A stretch of 64,000 nucleotides of DNA. Origin: Dichomitus squalens LYAD-421 SS1 (taxonomy: Eukaryota; Basidiomycota; Agaricomycetes; Polyporales; Polyporaceae). The position numbers and the translations under genes are program-made. How positions within the stretch are numbered: the first letter of the stretch is position 1; every line of letters starts with the position of its first letter. The notes below the pieces were generated by a model that did no database searches, had not been told where the DNA came from, and saw only the letters and a list, made by a program, of their open reading frames with translations. Location: contig NW_006766884.1 of assembly GCF_000275845.1 (NCBI RefSeq), forward strand, positions 327,976-391,975. The letters run 5' to 3'. Positions 1 to 12,364 of this stretch are shown here, piece after piece.

Positions 1-3000
1 GGAAGAATCGGACGTGGTGTCTATGGGAACATCAGAGATAATCTCGTTTCAGACCTCAGAGCCTCAAACCTCTTGCCCACGATCACAAAGAGCAGCCTGG
101 GATGATGCTGTTCGGGAATCTTGCTTTTCCTGAATGCCTCTGAGTGGGGGTGAGCTTATTATGCTGCACGAGTGTATTCGAGCTCGCCTTTGATGAGGGG
201 TATCTCGTACTGAGCGACCTGTTCGAACTCGCCCTCGCTCACACCGTCTCGGTAGAAAAAGATGTTCTTCGGTGGAGGCGACTTCTTCATATGCATCTCC
301 TTTTCTCTGTAGGCCTTGTACCGACCAAGAGCACCCTAGGACAGCAGGACACTGAGGCTGTACAATTATGTCGATCCTGAGGTCTGCTTACCTCGATCAT
401 GTGCGCCAGGTCCTGTATCATCTCCAGGCGTGGGTGTTGAACGCTCGCATACGAGGCAGCAAAAGCTGCTCCAGGACTGACAGTGGCCACCAAGCCAGTC
501 ATCGAAGGCCGTGTTGCCACTCCCGGACCCGGATGGCCAACATCGGCACCTACCGTCGGTTCGAGTGGATATACGGAGGTATCTGGCGACCAAGCGTCAC
601 TCACCGATGACCATGGAATCATGGAGTATGTCCTTGGTGAGCGGTGAGTCGATCATGGAGTTGACCCCCATTAGACGGACATTGATCCTAGAAGGCGGTG
701 AGCTAGCGCGTAGTTCGAGGCTAGACAACTACCCACTTCAGAGCGAGGTTGTTGCAGTACTGGTCCAGTTGGTTAGGAGTCATCCGAGGACCATTCCACT
801 TTCCACCCCGCTTGTCCAAAGGTCCTGACATTAGCCCCATACCATTGAGTACACACCAAATTCTGCGTACCACACACTGAGTTGACACGCCTGTACTGAT
901 GTCTCCCCAATGCTTCACGTCCCGACGACACTCAGTAGCGCTGTTGGGTAAGAAGACGAGCACAAGTTGAGGCTCTTCACCAGGTGCACACTGTGCTTTC
1001 ATGACACCATAAGCGTTGTTGAGGTCCTGCAGGACCCATTGAGCTCAACACGCGGTGCCTCTTCGGCCTCTAACTGACCTTGACGGGATCGGCGAGTTTC
1101 CCGTTGATTATGCGGGGTTGAGGTGTATCCACGACTGAGGATGGAACAATTTAATTAACGACATGGCGACAAACGCAAACCTGAAGCATTCACCCATGCC
1201 TGTTCCCCATTCAATTCTTCGCATCAGAAGAAATTGGTGCATGAGCTGGTATGCCTACCAAGCTTCCGCAGATTTGCAACGAGAGTCCTCAAGAACTCGT
1301 GCATCTGACGTTCTTCAACCCTGTCAAAGTTAATGACCGCCCAAATCTTCAAGTTGCTCCCAGGGCGCCAAAAACGCTTGTCGCGCAAGTTCCACGAGCC
1401 GCCTGTAGGAACCTGCGATACGCAAATCGCGGACATAAGCCGTCTTTGGGTGAATAGACTAGAAGAAGACAATATTACTAACCAGGCTGTCAAGCGCTCC
1501 GTTGAATTGACGGCTGCCGAATTGAATGGGGGGAGGACCGATGATCTGACTGGGGAGAGAGATAGGCTCGACATCAACGGTCATCCCGGCCTCTCGCAAG
1601 AAGTCGGAGTTCGCATAGTCGAACTGCTGCTCGGAGGGCTGAACATAATCGTCAGTGGGAATGGGTGTCGGCATTGGCTGTGTCGCTTACATTACCACCG
1701 ACTGCTGCCCGTATGGCACGCAGACGTTGGTCGGGTCTCTGCGTCGCGAACTTGAGGAAGTCAGGTTGCAGGTGGGCCGGGACCTTCCTTTTGAACAGCT
1801 GCCCGGGTACGATCTTGCACAGCTCTGCAGGTATGATGGCAGATCTTCCGAGACGCACACCGACAGCATGCTCGTGCACCACTTTGACGTTGTACTTCCT
1901 CTCGAAGTGTGTCTGCCAAGATTTCTTAGTACAAACGGTCGGTAACGTCATGTCACGTACTTTGACATTCAACCGCTCTGTTTCCGTATCGAACTCCTGT
2001 AGAGCAGCTCTTTCCACCAAGTCCGCAATGGGCTTCGGCTTCATCTCGGGAGAAACGGTGACCGTGACGCGTACTCCTTTCAGAAACGAGCGAAGATCAG
2101 CATACTCATGCCGCTGCAGCTTGTTAAGATCACGAGGATCCTTCAGTCTCAGCCAAGCAGCCATAACGTCGATGAGTCTCCCTCTGTGTTCGTATCTGTG
2201 GATGAATTGCGTAAATGAGGGCCGGGACATGTCGCCATAATCACCAGAGATCCGACTTACACTAATCCACACACGGTGTCAACGTTGACCATGAGTCTAC
2301 CTGGTGTTGGACGTATGCTCCTGGATGGGGATATGAGCGGAGCTTGTGCGGATTGAAGACATCTAACTGACTGGAAGAAGCCTCTTCTTGCGATAAGACC
2401 AGAGCCAAGCTCCTTGCTTCCATGCTCCACGAAGAACGCCTTGATATGAGCACGGTATCCATGTCGTAGGTTTGGAGCTTGCCTGACGAGCAGCTGAAGC
2501 AGGCTGAGAGACTTTGCATACGTGTCATGTGGGTCATGCGGGTCTCGTCTCCGCGTGAGCATCCTGACGGCGCTGTCGTCCAAGGTAAGATCATTCAGGT
2601 CAATAGGTATGAGAGACGCACTTGGTGTCAATTATCCCTACGCGGCGTATTTTGACCAGGTGTGTTGGGACGTCCCTCCCGTCCCTCCTACGACCCACAT
2701 GCACAGGAAACTATTTAACACTGACTCAGCACGCATATTACAGTGAACAGGCAAAGCCGCTCACGTCAAACGGAGGAATATCTCGAGTACTGTACATGTT
2801 CCTGCGCCCGTCATAGAGGGGACGGGGGTTGAACGTCTGAGCATGCTCCGTCCATAATTGATCTATAACTTCCAAGTTGCGACCTTTGAAATTGTGCTCG
2901 GGCTCCACAACTATGGAGGGGTCAGCAGTGACCGCCCGGCCATCTGCTTGCATACTCACCAACTAAAAGAAGTTTCAGTACCAGATATGGACTGGGTATG

Positions 3001-3123
3001 GGCGGACTCACTATCGTAGTGATAAAAGATGGCCGTCGGAGGATGGGGGATCGGGAAATGGTTTGTCCAAACCTCAGTGTGATGGAATTGCAGGGCCAAC
3101 TCAGCTTCAGAGGTTATTTGCAT
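1..3123 (-). CDS. Argonaute protein, 3' end cut off by the window edge
   Basis: Guide-RNA-binding effector of RNA silencing. Exons on the minus strand give, in order, an N domain (YHYD near 3010; YDGRRNMYS near 2790), a PAZ domain (LCKIVPGQLFKRKVPAHLQ near 1810), the L2 linker (GSWNLRDKRFWRPGSNLK near 1380), a MID region (LVLVFLPNSA, then GVSTQCV near 900-980) and the PIWI domain. Three of the four slicer residues are visible: D in VIGADVGHPGPG (near 520), E in QHPRLEMIQDL (near 430) and D in FFYRDGVSEGEF (near 240). The last His should lie beyond position 1. The model ends in HHVRFFP. The usual KLGGVN stretch reads RLMGVN here. The start at 3123 (MQITSEAEL) is the first Met after an in-frame stop, but a further upstream exon is possible. 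It shares a 203-bp divergent promoter with the SRP receptor gene. Family call is secure; which paralogue it is cannot be told. Confidence 0.93.
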
Positions 3124-3326
3124 GGCTGATATACAAGATTTAATTAGTACAACAGAATATCCAAGTGCCCGAATCGACTAGTACTGCACGAAGATGAGAG
3201 GAAAGAGGAACGCGATTCCGACGCGTCGCGGCAACGCCAGATCTCAAGGATCTCCGGCGCCAGGGTGGGGATAGGCGACTCGTGAAGCTCTCCACATCCC
3301 AAACTACCACCCCCTTGCCGTTTACT
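3124..3326. promoter_or_regulatory. Divergent promoter between Argonaute and SRP receptor alpha
   Basis: Only 203 bp separate the two proposed start codons, so core promoters and 5' UTRs of both genes must lie here. No clear TATA box was seen. A spurious open frame crosses the interval on the minus strand. Confidence 0.5.
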
Positions 3327-6294
3327 ATGCTAGACCACTGCTCGATCTCACACAAGGGTACGCACCTAAAATCAACGACGTGGTATGGTGCAGCGTGGAA
3401 CTGACTGAGACTGGCTTCACAAGGCGGCGTGGTCCTATGGTCCCGTTCCTTCACCCCTGCAGCATCCCATACCGCAGCATCCTCTAGTTCACCTGTTAAT
3501 TCCCTCGTCCGTGAGGCACTCATTGAAGGCCGTAGCTCTGATGGAAAATATGAGAAGGACGGCTATGCCGTTAAATGGACTTTTGTGAACGACCTGGAGC
3601 TTATATTTGTGGTGCGTAATTGCATCTCCTTGAAGGTCATGTCTTTCCTCATACGTTCTCGCACACTGCATATCAGGTCGCATATCAGCGCATATTGCAG
3701 TTGACCTACGTCGATGAGCTTCTGCTTGCGCTCAAAACACTATTCATCAAACTCTTCCAACCCTTCCTCGCTACCTTCGTTGCGTCGTTGCACGTCACCA
3801 GCACCACCAAGCTTTCTTCCTCTGGAGACCCTTCATTTCTGTGGAATTTCCAGAAGGCGTTTGAGGGCTGGGATGCTGTATTTGACAAGCTTCTGCGTGG
3901 CCTCGAGGACAAGGCTGCCCAGGTACGTGAAGCAGACACCTACCCGGCGCGTTGAGTCTGACAGAGGTTAGGAGAGACGCACCCGCGTCGTGCATGCTCC
4001 CCGTCCAGCACTCGATGTGACTCCCCCCTCTGACGACGTTGATACTGGTGAGTTTCTCTGCCTGCAACTTGACTTCTCGCGAGGAAGTTCTCAGCACCGG
4101 AGTCCGACCGGACGTGTTTGGAGGATTACATCAAGGTGCACAATCGAACGTTTGGGGGCCCACCGTATTACATACGACGACTCATTTTCATCCATCATTT
4201 ACGTCGTTCCTAGGCTGTTTTGAGAGCCTGTGTTCGAGCTTTTGGCTGATTATATCGCGTTCAGTTCCTGCCGTATCAAATGCAGATGTCCAAGACGAGG
4301 AACAGATAGCACGAAATGTGCAGGCGCTCAAGAACAGACTCCGCGGCCGCGGTGGCCAGGCTGGACGGCGAGGGCGAAGTCGTACGGATGTTGGAAGTGG
4401 AAGAGAAAGTGTGCCCGGTTCCGAGTGAGTGGTGGTGCGAATCGCATATCAACATTCCGCTTGCAGCTAACCGGTGGTAAGCTCCGAGACTCCTACCTCG
4501 AAACGTAAAGCAAGAGCTAAGACACAAAGAAAGTGGGGCAATGAAGCGCCCACAGAGTCCGACATGGTATCGCTGGACTATAGCTATGACAGTGCGTCGG
4601 AGGGCCGCCAGGGCACGCTTGACGTGTCTTCTTTGGTGGACAGCGCGTCACTCGGCACGCGCACCCAGGATGGCCTGTACGAGGTCAAGGACTGGGAGTT
4701 CTTATCGCAAGGCGAGAAAAACGCGGATGATGTGATAGCAGAGGTGCTGAAGAAGGGCGGACAAGAAGCGAAACCTGCCTCGAGCTCTCTGGGCGCCTTG
4801 GGATCTATCTTTGCGCGCCTCACCGGCTCGAAGGTGCTCACCGAAAAGGACCTCAAACCCGTTCTGGAGGCTATGAAGCAGCACCTCATGAAGAAGAACG
4901 TGGCCAAAGAGATTTCTGAGAAAGTTTGTGAAGATGTCGGCCAGAGTCTCGTTGGCAAGAAAGTGGGCGGCTTTCAAAGTACCTCCATGCGTAGCTACAT
5001 GGGTCGTTCGAAAGCTGACTCTATCATGATCCAGCGACGACTTCAGCAGTTCGGCAGGCACTAGCCAACTCGATTACTCGCATACTTACGCCCAAGACCT
5101 CCACGGACCTCTTACTGTCCATTCGAACGAAGCTGTCTACGCCCGTGGCAGCCTCCCAACAGCGACAAACATACAGCATTACCTTCGTCGGCGTGAACGG
5201 TGTCGGCAAGAGCACGAACCTCTCGAAAGTCTGTTTCTGGCTCATTCAGAACGGCTTCCGTGTCCTCATTGCGGCATGCGATACTTTCCGGTACGTAAAT
5301 TAATCTAGATGACGATGCGCTTGCCTACAACGGTGCATTCTTACAGGAGTGGCGCTGTCGAGCAACTCCGAGTACACGTTCGCAACCTCGGCATGCTCGG
5401 GGTTGACGGGGCGACGAATAGCAAGGGACGCGTCGAACTGTACGAACGAGGTTATGGAAAAGACGCCGCCGGTATCGCGAAGGAAGCAATCAGTTACGGT
5501 AGGCGTTGATCCATTCCGTTTATGCAGCAGTAGTTCTCTGACACTGTGTCAGCACGCGACAACGACTTCGATGTTGTACTCATTGATACGGCTGGACGTA
5601 TGCAAGACAACGAGGTATGATATTGACACTCAGCGAATTGCAATATGCCGATTATTGATTGTTCCGAACTCTCCAGCCTCTCATGCGCGCTCTCGCCAAG
5701 GTACGACCGATGTCACGCTTCACACGAACCCACTGCAGGGCTTTTGTGTTCGCGCCGGTTACGATAGGGGTAATGCTGACTTGGTGCTCTCTCGTCCCCG
5801 CAGCTTGTTGCGACGAACAATCCCGACAAGATCATCTTCGTCGGCGAGGCCTTGGTGGGAAACGAAGCGGTCGACCAACTCACGAAGTTCGACCGTGCGC
5901 TACGAGACTTCTCTGCCGCGTCCGGCGGACAGGAACGCGGCATCGACGGCATGCTTGTGACGAAGTGGGACACTGTCGACGACAAGGTACGTTACTGCCA
6001 GGCCGCTGTGACCTTTCGGTCCTCTTTGCTCCTGGACGTGAGGCGATTATGAGTCAATCTGTCGCTGACGTACAACCGTTTGCTTCTTGCGTTCGCCATC
6101 TCAGGTCGGTGCTGCGCTGTCAATGACATATGTCACTGGACAGCCCATCATTTTCGTCGGATGCGGTCAGGTCAGTCAACTAGAATCCCATGTTCTACAA
6201 CAGCGCTCTTAAAAAATCTTGTTATGTTCAGACATACACTGATCTCAGGCAGTTGCGTGTTGCGAACGTGGTGCAAGCCATCCTCAGCGATTAA
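3327..6294 (+). CDS. SRP101: Signal recognition particle receptor subunit alpha (SR-alpha)
   Basis: GTPase that docks the SRP-ribosome complex at the ER membrane. The first exon (MLDHCSISHKG, from 3327) splices near 3358/3423 into GGVVLWSRS, the start of the SRX domain that binds the beta subunit; SRX continues to about 3950 (LFIKLFQPFLATFVASLH). A charged linker (about 4270-4650) follows. The NG domain starts with the helical N part (about 4770-5150). G motifs are GVNGVGKSTN near 5193 (P-loop), CDTFRSGAVEQLR (split by an intron near 5290-5345), IDTAGR near 5585 and TKWD near 5965, where most relatives have TKFD. The C-terminus is DLRQLRVANVVQAILSD and stop at 6294. At least nine exons are needed. 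Fungal orthologues share this order and length. Confidence 0.95.
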
Positions 6295-6429
6295 CGACCA
6301 CAATCCTTGCGCAGCGGTGAGCACACGAGCTTGTGAACCATCCCATTACTAGTCGCTTGGATACGATACCTCCGCATAGCGTACAGAAGGATAACGTACA
6401 GACGTCCCTCGCCTTCCCGGAGATACAGT

Positions 6430-7365
6430 GTTCGCGTTATCAGACTTGATTTGGCAGATCAATGCGGGCGGCAGCGGACTGGCATTACCCATTGCACAAC
6501 ACGCGCGGCCGCCATGACCACGACAGCGGTGGTGCCTCTCCAAGAATCTTCGAATCGTTCTCCACATCCAGACTCCACGGCCAGCGGCGATGTCAGGGAT
6601 GGCGCCATCATGGACGATATGCCGTAGGCACACCGAGCGTCATCCGCATCACCCCCCTATGTCAGGAGATGCATGATGCAACACTGCTTACCCAGACTTG
6701 TCCCAGTGCCTGCCCGGTGCGCACCGAGCGTCACGACGGTCTTGTCAGACTTGTGCTCGGAAGGGCCTGGCTGTGTGCGGCGATAGCGCTTTCTGACAGA
6801 GGTCCACGATAGTCGACCCTCCGGCGTGCGGGGGCCTATCTGGATTGTGATCTCCTTCGTCATGCTGCGAAGCAGCTGGATTAGATGACGCTGCTCGCCA
6901 CGGGTTAGTGCTTCCAATGGACCAGAGGCGGTCCAGAAGACGGCATCGTCAGCCTAGTAGTGCGCATCAATGATGCACATCGCATATTGCGGCGGAGAGG
7001 TTTGCGTAGCCGCGTAGGGGATCCTCAGCGCTTGCGTCCACTGTGGCAAATTACGTCCGAGTCCGCGACATTGGGATCGCATATATGAATGCTACACGTC
7101 GTCTCTGGCGCGTGAGCTCTCGATGTAGAAACAGGAACGAGGGGTCCCCCCTGAACGGGCCTGCCGATGGGCGAGACGGTGGCCTACCAGTCGGACGCTG
7201 AGGAGTACATTCAAAGTCAAACCAGTTTCCTAGTTTGACTCGGGCACATCAGCTGAGCCTACGAAACAGGGGTTGTAGAGGGCGCCGAGAGGTCAGGGCT
7301 ATCGTCCGCACACCCGCCGCGGCCACTCCCCGGAAGGCAGGAACGGCTATCTGAAGGCGCATCAT
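6430..7365 (-). pseudogene. Possible uncharacterised gene or gene remnant with a mitochondrial-type presequence
   Basis: Reading the minus strand from an ATG at 7365 gives MMRLQIAVPAFRGVAAAGV, continuing Arg/Ala/Leu-rich to a stop after about 38 residues; it resembles a mitochondrial targeting peptide. Further down the same strand come a basic segment (near 7100-7190, containing FLFLHRELTRQRRR) and a longer one near 6790-6940 (VFWTASGPLEALTRGEQRHL, followed by IQLLRSMTKEITIQIG). A third stretch near 6470-6610 has a short hydrophobic core (TTAVVVMAAARVVQWV). No set of introns of normal size joins them cleanly, and in-frame stops intervene. It may be a real multi-exon gene with missed introns, a decayed gene, or chance. 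No family is recognised. Confidence 0.25.
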
Positions 7366-8643
7366 GGAGAGCCGGAGTCTTCTTCACCCAGAATTTGCTC
7401 GGGCACGAACGGCCTACGGACTCCATCGCGACGCGTCCGAATGCTCGGACATTTCAGAAAGACATCGCAAGCTAGTGTGACGCGCTGCGAACACAAACAG
7501 AGGGCCGTAACTGTTTCGCGTCCAGAGTCTATGGAGCAACGACAACTCCCTCGACGTCGCTTCGACGTTTCTGACCGGATCCGGCAGTCCTCGCGCCCAC
7601 GCTACGCGTGCGCATCCGAGATGCGAGTTCAGAAGCGTCCAGAACGAGAACGCGAGGTTATTTTCTGGCGACGCCGCCGGGAACAAGCTCGTTCGCGCCA
7701 TAGCCGGACGCTGCGAGCCTTGGGGCCCGCGAACCCGGTCTCCACCCCGTCCCACGCCGTGCGACTCCTGCCTCCACGCCACGCACCAGCACGCGCGGCC
7801 GCGATTCAGCCTGTACACGACTTGCGAGGAGTACGAGCCGCGAGCCGACCCGACGCTTTGCGGGCGTGCGCACGGACGGGCACGGTCTCTGTCCACCGTG
7901 TCAGCACCATCTCCTGAAGCGTGCAGGAGCACGCGCTGCGGCGGCCCCAGCAGCGCGCGATCATGGTTTGAGTTGGATGGCTCCTGAGGCCTGAAGCCTT
8001 GTTACGAACAGAAGGGGACTTGTGCCCAAGCTGCCCTGCTGCGGGGGCGTATGTATGACGGAATTCGACGTGCGATGATCAACGCTGCCGCGACCGCCGA
8101 CGAACAGAACGCCTGTTGAGACGAACGATGAAGAACATGAATATCGCGCGGCCGGTGGGAATCCTGCGGGTCGTGGCTTGTGTATATGAATGTGTATGAA
8201 CGCACGTAGCCTGGGCACTGTGGCAGATATGAGAACCGGGCTCGCGCGATGGGGCGGCGTGGCTGGAAATAACACTCACGATGGCGCCGGTATACATGTT
8301 TCTTGATGCACGAACGCGTCCCGTGGGCGCACACGGACCGCGACGATGACCACCGACGTCGCCGGTCTCATGCGCGGAGACCATTCCTGCTTTATATTGT
8401 CGACGCCGACACGGAAGGAGGCTGCACGTTTCACGGACATGCGGCAACAGAACGACGTCAGAAGAACAAGGGAGAGAGAATGAATGGACCGCACATTACC
8501 ACACGAGCGTCGATCTCCCGCAGGCGGAGAGAACCCCGCTGTCGTCTGCGACACCACACAAAGCTACGCCTGTCACAATCGTTGTAATACGCTCACCAGC
8601 AGCGGGCGTGCGTCCGTGCATCGCACGGCGCAGCAGCGCACGA

Positions 8644-8661
8644 CCGTAACCGTAACCGTAA
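8644..8661. repeat. CCGTAA hexamer, three perfect copies
   Basis: Three tandem CCGTAA units. The unit differs from fungal telomeric TTAGGG/CCCTAA, so it is an ordinary microsatellite. Confidence 0.8.
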
Positions 8662-8999
8662 CTTAGCAAGCGCAGCTGCAGCAGCAGACATTTGAACGGC
8701 CTGCGGGGAAAATCCACTGACCGGGCAGGCGTTACGAACGCCAACGCCAACGATGGACTGGGAGGACGCAGTCGAGTGGCGCGGTACAGCGTACCTCACG
8801 GTACACTGCTACCGCGGCGCAATCGTCCATTCTCGTCCGCCGTCCACTGTCTGACACGAGCGCCAGTAGCGCAGAACAAGGAGACATGATCCACGATCGA
8901 CCTGCCGCTGCGGCGTCATCCAACAGGAGCACTCCGAAGGAGGGAGAGAGGGCTGAAAAAGGAGGCCCCCAGTGGCGCGGGTCGCAGGGCTAGTGTAGG

Positions 9000-9015
9000 A
9001 ATGAATGAATGAATG
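9000..9015. repeat. AATG tetranucleotide, four perfect copies
   Basis: A 16-bp microsatellite seen directly in the sequence, in an interval with no gene. Confidence 0.8.
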
Positions 9016-9828
9016 CACGAAGATAATTGAATGGCGGATCGCTGATCGGGGCACGACTAGCGCGCTCCTGGCCATGAATGGAGGTCACGCCAGGCGAGGC
9101 CATGACCGCATCATCCCTGGACACCTGATGGCCCCAGATGGCCTGCCTTCGCCCGTTTCGCAGCCCCGACTGCCTAGCGAGGCACGGGCGCAAGCGTGGC
9201 GCAGGCGGCGACGCGTGTACGCACGATGGATGGGGCCAATGAAGCGTACGGTGATGGGCGTGAGGCAGACCCAGGACTGTAAGTATGTATCTGGCACTGG
9301 CACTGTCACTGCGGAAGAAAGAAGGCGAAGGAAGCCGTGCGATGGCGTCAAAGGCGGTCAGCGCGATAGGTCCCGAGAAGCGGCCATGCATCGAACCACG
9401 GCCGCGCTCTCACACACTCACATTCCAGGGAAGAGAGCAGCGAAAGCACGCACCTGTCGTCTGCCCGGCCGGTGTGGCGCCTTTGCGCGGGTGCGAATCT
9501 CAAAGCACAGTTGGGAAACGCGTCCGGACCCGATTGGGCCGCAGGACGTACTAGAAAAGTGCCAGGTATGCGTACTGTACAATGAGGGGATGATGTGGAT
9601 GAGCGGGAGCGATTCAAAATGCAGCGGTATCCGGACTAATGTGCGAAAGGGGAGAACGCCAGGAGGGCGAACGCGAGTGCAGAAGAAGCGCAAAAATCGA
9701 AGCGGGGCAATATGTCCGACGGGTACCAAAGCGGATAACGACATCGGTAGGAGCAGATCGAATCATCTGACTCTCTGACGATTCCGAAGCAGAGCCCGAC
9801 CGTAAGCGTACGTCCGAGCTCGAGCCGC

Positions 9829-10619
9829 CTACCGCGCCCGGATACGCCGCGAGAAGGCGGCAGGATGGTGTTTGTGGCGAAGCGCAGCGCTTGCAGCACC
9901 CGTGTTTCCCCATTGCGCGTGAGTGGGGCCCCAGTGGTCCGACGCGCCCTCCGCGACCGAACGGCGTTTGGCTGGGGGTGCCGCTACAGACAGCGCATGC
10001 ATGCCCTGGATCGCCGCCGTCTCCGCGTCCGCGTCGTCCTCCTCCCGAGCACGCTTGCGCTTGTGCGGACGGTGCGTGTATGGCGGGTGCGACAGGTCTT
10101 CGTCCTCGTCCGGGAGGTCGTACAGGAGGAAGGTCGGGGAATGGTACGGGAGGGGGATGGGCGCGACGAGCGGCGCATTGCACACGACTTCGGCGACCTC
10201 TGGGATGGGGGACGGCGAAAGGTCGCTGTCTCGCGACGCGACAGACGAGGTGTCTGATCGGGCGGCCGAATCTGGAAGCGCCGCCGCGGTGCAAGTGAGA
10301 CACAGTTCGGGATGACATAATGAATGCGAGACTCACAAGCCGACTGGCCGTACTCTCTAGGGGGATAGTGGTGGAATGGAAGCAGAAAGTCCGGGGGCCC
10401 TGTGGGCCAGAGGGAGGGGGCTTGGGAAGGCCCTGCGTTGGTCCAGGCGGAGGTGGCCAATGCGCCTGCGAAGAGTACGGGCTGGTGTGCGTGTGACGGC
10501 CAGTCTTGGGGGTGGAAGGCCGGTCGCTGGTGGTAGGACGGGGAGGCCGTGGGCGGGAGGACTGTAGCTCTGTGTCTGTGGGAGGGGAGATTGTGGAGGA
10601 GGCAGGAGACGTCGTTCAT
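9829..10619 (-). CDS. Uncharacterised basic, proline-rich, probably nuclear protein
   Basis: Two exons, 10619-10337 and 10271-9829, join in frame across an intron with a GTGAGT donor and a CCAG acceptor, giving 241 residues ending in SRRIRAR and TAG. The N-terminal third begins MNDVSCLLHNLPSH and is rich in Pro, His and Ser. The middle has the acidic patch DLPDEDEDLS followed by HKRKRAREEDDADAE, which looks like a nuclear localisation signal next to an acidic stretch. A second basic patch, PPAKRRS, lies near the C-terminus. No domain is recognised. The clean splice and continuous composition argue that it is real. A regulatory or chromatin role would be a guess. Confidence 0.55.
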
Positions 10620-11569
10620 GGCGTCGGGGGGGAGGAGAGAGGAGGAGGGCGTCGAGAGAGGAGGAGAGGGGGGATATAAGGGATTGGAGACATCGGATAA
10701 GTTATTAACTGAAACGGGGCGGTAGCTATTAGGACGGGAGGTGGACTACCAGGGCGGCGCCGAGCCGGAAGAAAGGAACGGGTTGCGGGCAGCCTTTGCT
10801 GACAGCCAAGATTCGAGCAAGATGCGTATGGATGGCCTCTCCCAGATCCCGCCACACCTCAGATCCTGTCACAGTCACGCCCTTCCCCCTGGCGAGCATA
10901 CTACAGTACGTAGTAGTACGACCGTGGACAATTCCAAAAGTCCGCAGCCTGCTCCACTCTCGTCCCAGAACACCCAGCCGACAGCGCGAATCGTCGCCTG
11001 GGTTTTGCCCGAGCCCAATAATGCACAGAAATCTGCCCTCAGTCGCGGCTGCGCCCATCTCGGCCTCGTCCATCGTCCCGCTGGGATCACCTCCGTCCAT
11101 CACCATGTCGCTCTCCAGGTGCTGTTCTGATCGTGATAGTCCAGGGCAATATGAAAGCCAGCTGCGTCGTCCGTGCTGAGACCTGTCAGAGTGATGTCCA
11201 TGTCCGCGTGTGGCGCTTGGCGCGGTGGATTGCCCTGTTCGCGCGGCTCGGCTGTCCACGGCGCCTCCCACGCCCAATTGCCATCGTCGGTGAGCTGTGT
11301 GACCTCGCCCTCGGCTCATCCGCTCGCCGTCCTCGTCCCCTCCGCTCTCCGCACCGCTCCATAACACACACTCAGTATCTCCCCTCCGTCGGCCTAGCAT
11401 CCCGCAACGCCTCCCAGCTCCCACAGGGGCGATCTCCCCGGTACGTGACCTCAATCCCCATCCGACCTGAAACGCACAGGCCCATTCAATTTCTCAAACT
11501 GATCTTCCCTCACCAAACCATCTTTCGCCCGCAGACGATAGTTCATTCCATCAGCATCCACCCGCCAAA
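10620..11569. other. Intergenic region between divergent genes
   Basis: Carries the promoters of the unknown gene at 10619 (minus) and IMG2 at 11570 (plus). A long purine-rich run at about 10621-10680 is a polypyrimidine tract on the minus strand, just upstream of the 10619 start. A 241-codon open frame on the minus strand (10729-11454) shows no domain and was rejected. Confidence 0.5.
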
Positions 11570-12364
11570 ATGCTCAGCTCCCTAATAGCCCGTCCCCTCC
11601 TGGCCTGCCCACCGCGCCTCGCGCGTCTCTACTCCGAGCTTGCCTCCGCCGCAACCCATTCCGCCTTGCCCGATCCACCTCCGCAGCGCGCCACCTCGCC
11701 TGCAACCCAGCTGCCCTACCTTGTCCGGCGCAACACCAAGGGCTCCATCCCTGTCTACACCGACATTCGCAACGGCGGCACGAGATATCTCGTCTTGATC
11801 CGGAATGTGCAAGGCAACGCAGATGTACGGTCCCCTCCTAACTTCTGTCATGCTCTGATACGCGTGCTGAACGCTGTTGTTCCGCTCTATCGTCTGCATG
11901 TCTCCGAACGCCCTGGCCTGTGCTTGTCGTATATTTCGATCCGCGAACGCCCCAAACACGCGACACATACCTTCCACGCCCCACCGCCTCCTGCGTACGA
12001 CCTGTCCCGCCGGCCGGCCGCCCAACACGCTCCTATGATATCCGTGGCTCGCGCACTCCCGTCAAACACGACCGTGCGCCCGCACGAAATGCACTAATCT
12101 CATCACGCCAATATCCCGCGTCACCCAACCACGCATCGACGCGGAAATACGCTCCACCTGACGCGACGCGACGTCCCTACGCGATGCCCACCACATCACG
12201 TCTTCTAGGCGCTCGCGGACGACCTCTCGCGCTCCCTCTTCCCGGCGGGCACGAGCGAGGCGGCGCGCATGCGGGTCCACACCGTGCGCCAGCGACACGT
12301 CGTGCTCAGCGGCGGCCGCTGGAAGAACGATGTCGTCCGCTGGCTCGTTCAGAAGGGCTTCTGA
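11570..12364 (+). CDS. IMG2: Mitochondrial large-subunit ribosomal protein mL49
   Basis: Structural protein of the mitochondrial 54S ribosomal subunit. Exon 1 (11570-11824, 85 codons) and exon 2 (12209-12364, 51 codons plus stop) join in phase 0, giving 136 residues. The N-terminus MLSSLIARPLLACPPRLARL is a typical mitochondrial presequence. The conserved core runs from LPYLVRRNTKGSIPVYTDIR through NGGTRYLVLIRNVQGNAD, then ALADDLSRSLFP, and ends in the family signature VVLSGGRWKNDVVRWLVQKG plus F. Length and layout match fungal Img2/mL49. The 384-bp intron is long for this window; no extra exon is needed to complete the family pattern. Confidence 0.92.

Larger units (their letters stand above)
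6295..9828. other. Gene-poor 3.5-kb stretch
   Basis: No recognisable protein family. Open frames are short, Arg/Pro-rich and overlap on both strands, as expected by chance in GC-rich DNA. One region (about 6430-7365, minus strand) has several protein-like segments and is listed separately. Simple repeats occur at 8644-8661 and 9000-9015. The longest open frame (9005-9778, plus) has no recognisable domain or compositional sign of being real. Confidence 0.5.

Noticed and set aside
1..60. HHVRFFP of Argonaute taken as the catalytic His
   Set aside because: In known Argonautes this conserved HH-x-RFFP lies before the catalytic His, which is near the C-terminus and outside the window.
8644..8661. 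CCGTAA repeats as possible interstitial telomere
   Set aside because: The unit is not the fungal telomere repeat and there are only three copies. A lone CCTAAA-like motif near 29120 is also too short.
9005..9778. 257-codon open frame on the plus strand
   Set aside because: Arg/Lys/Gly-rich, begins inside an AATG microsatellite and shows no domain or splice context.
10729..11454. 241-codon open frame on the minus strand between two genes
   Set aside because: Gly/Arg-rich without domain, lies across the promoters of both neighbours and reads as chance in GC-rich DNA.
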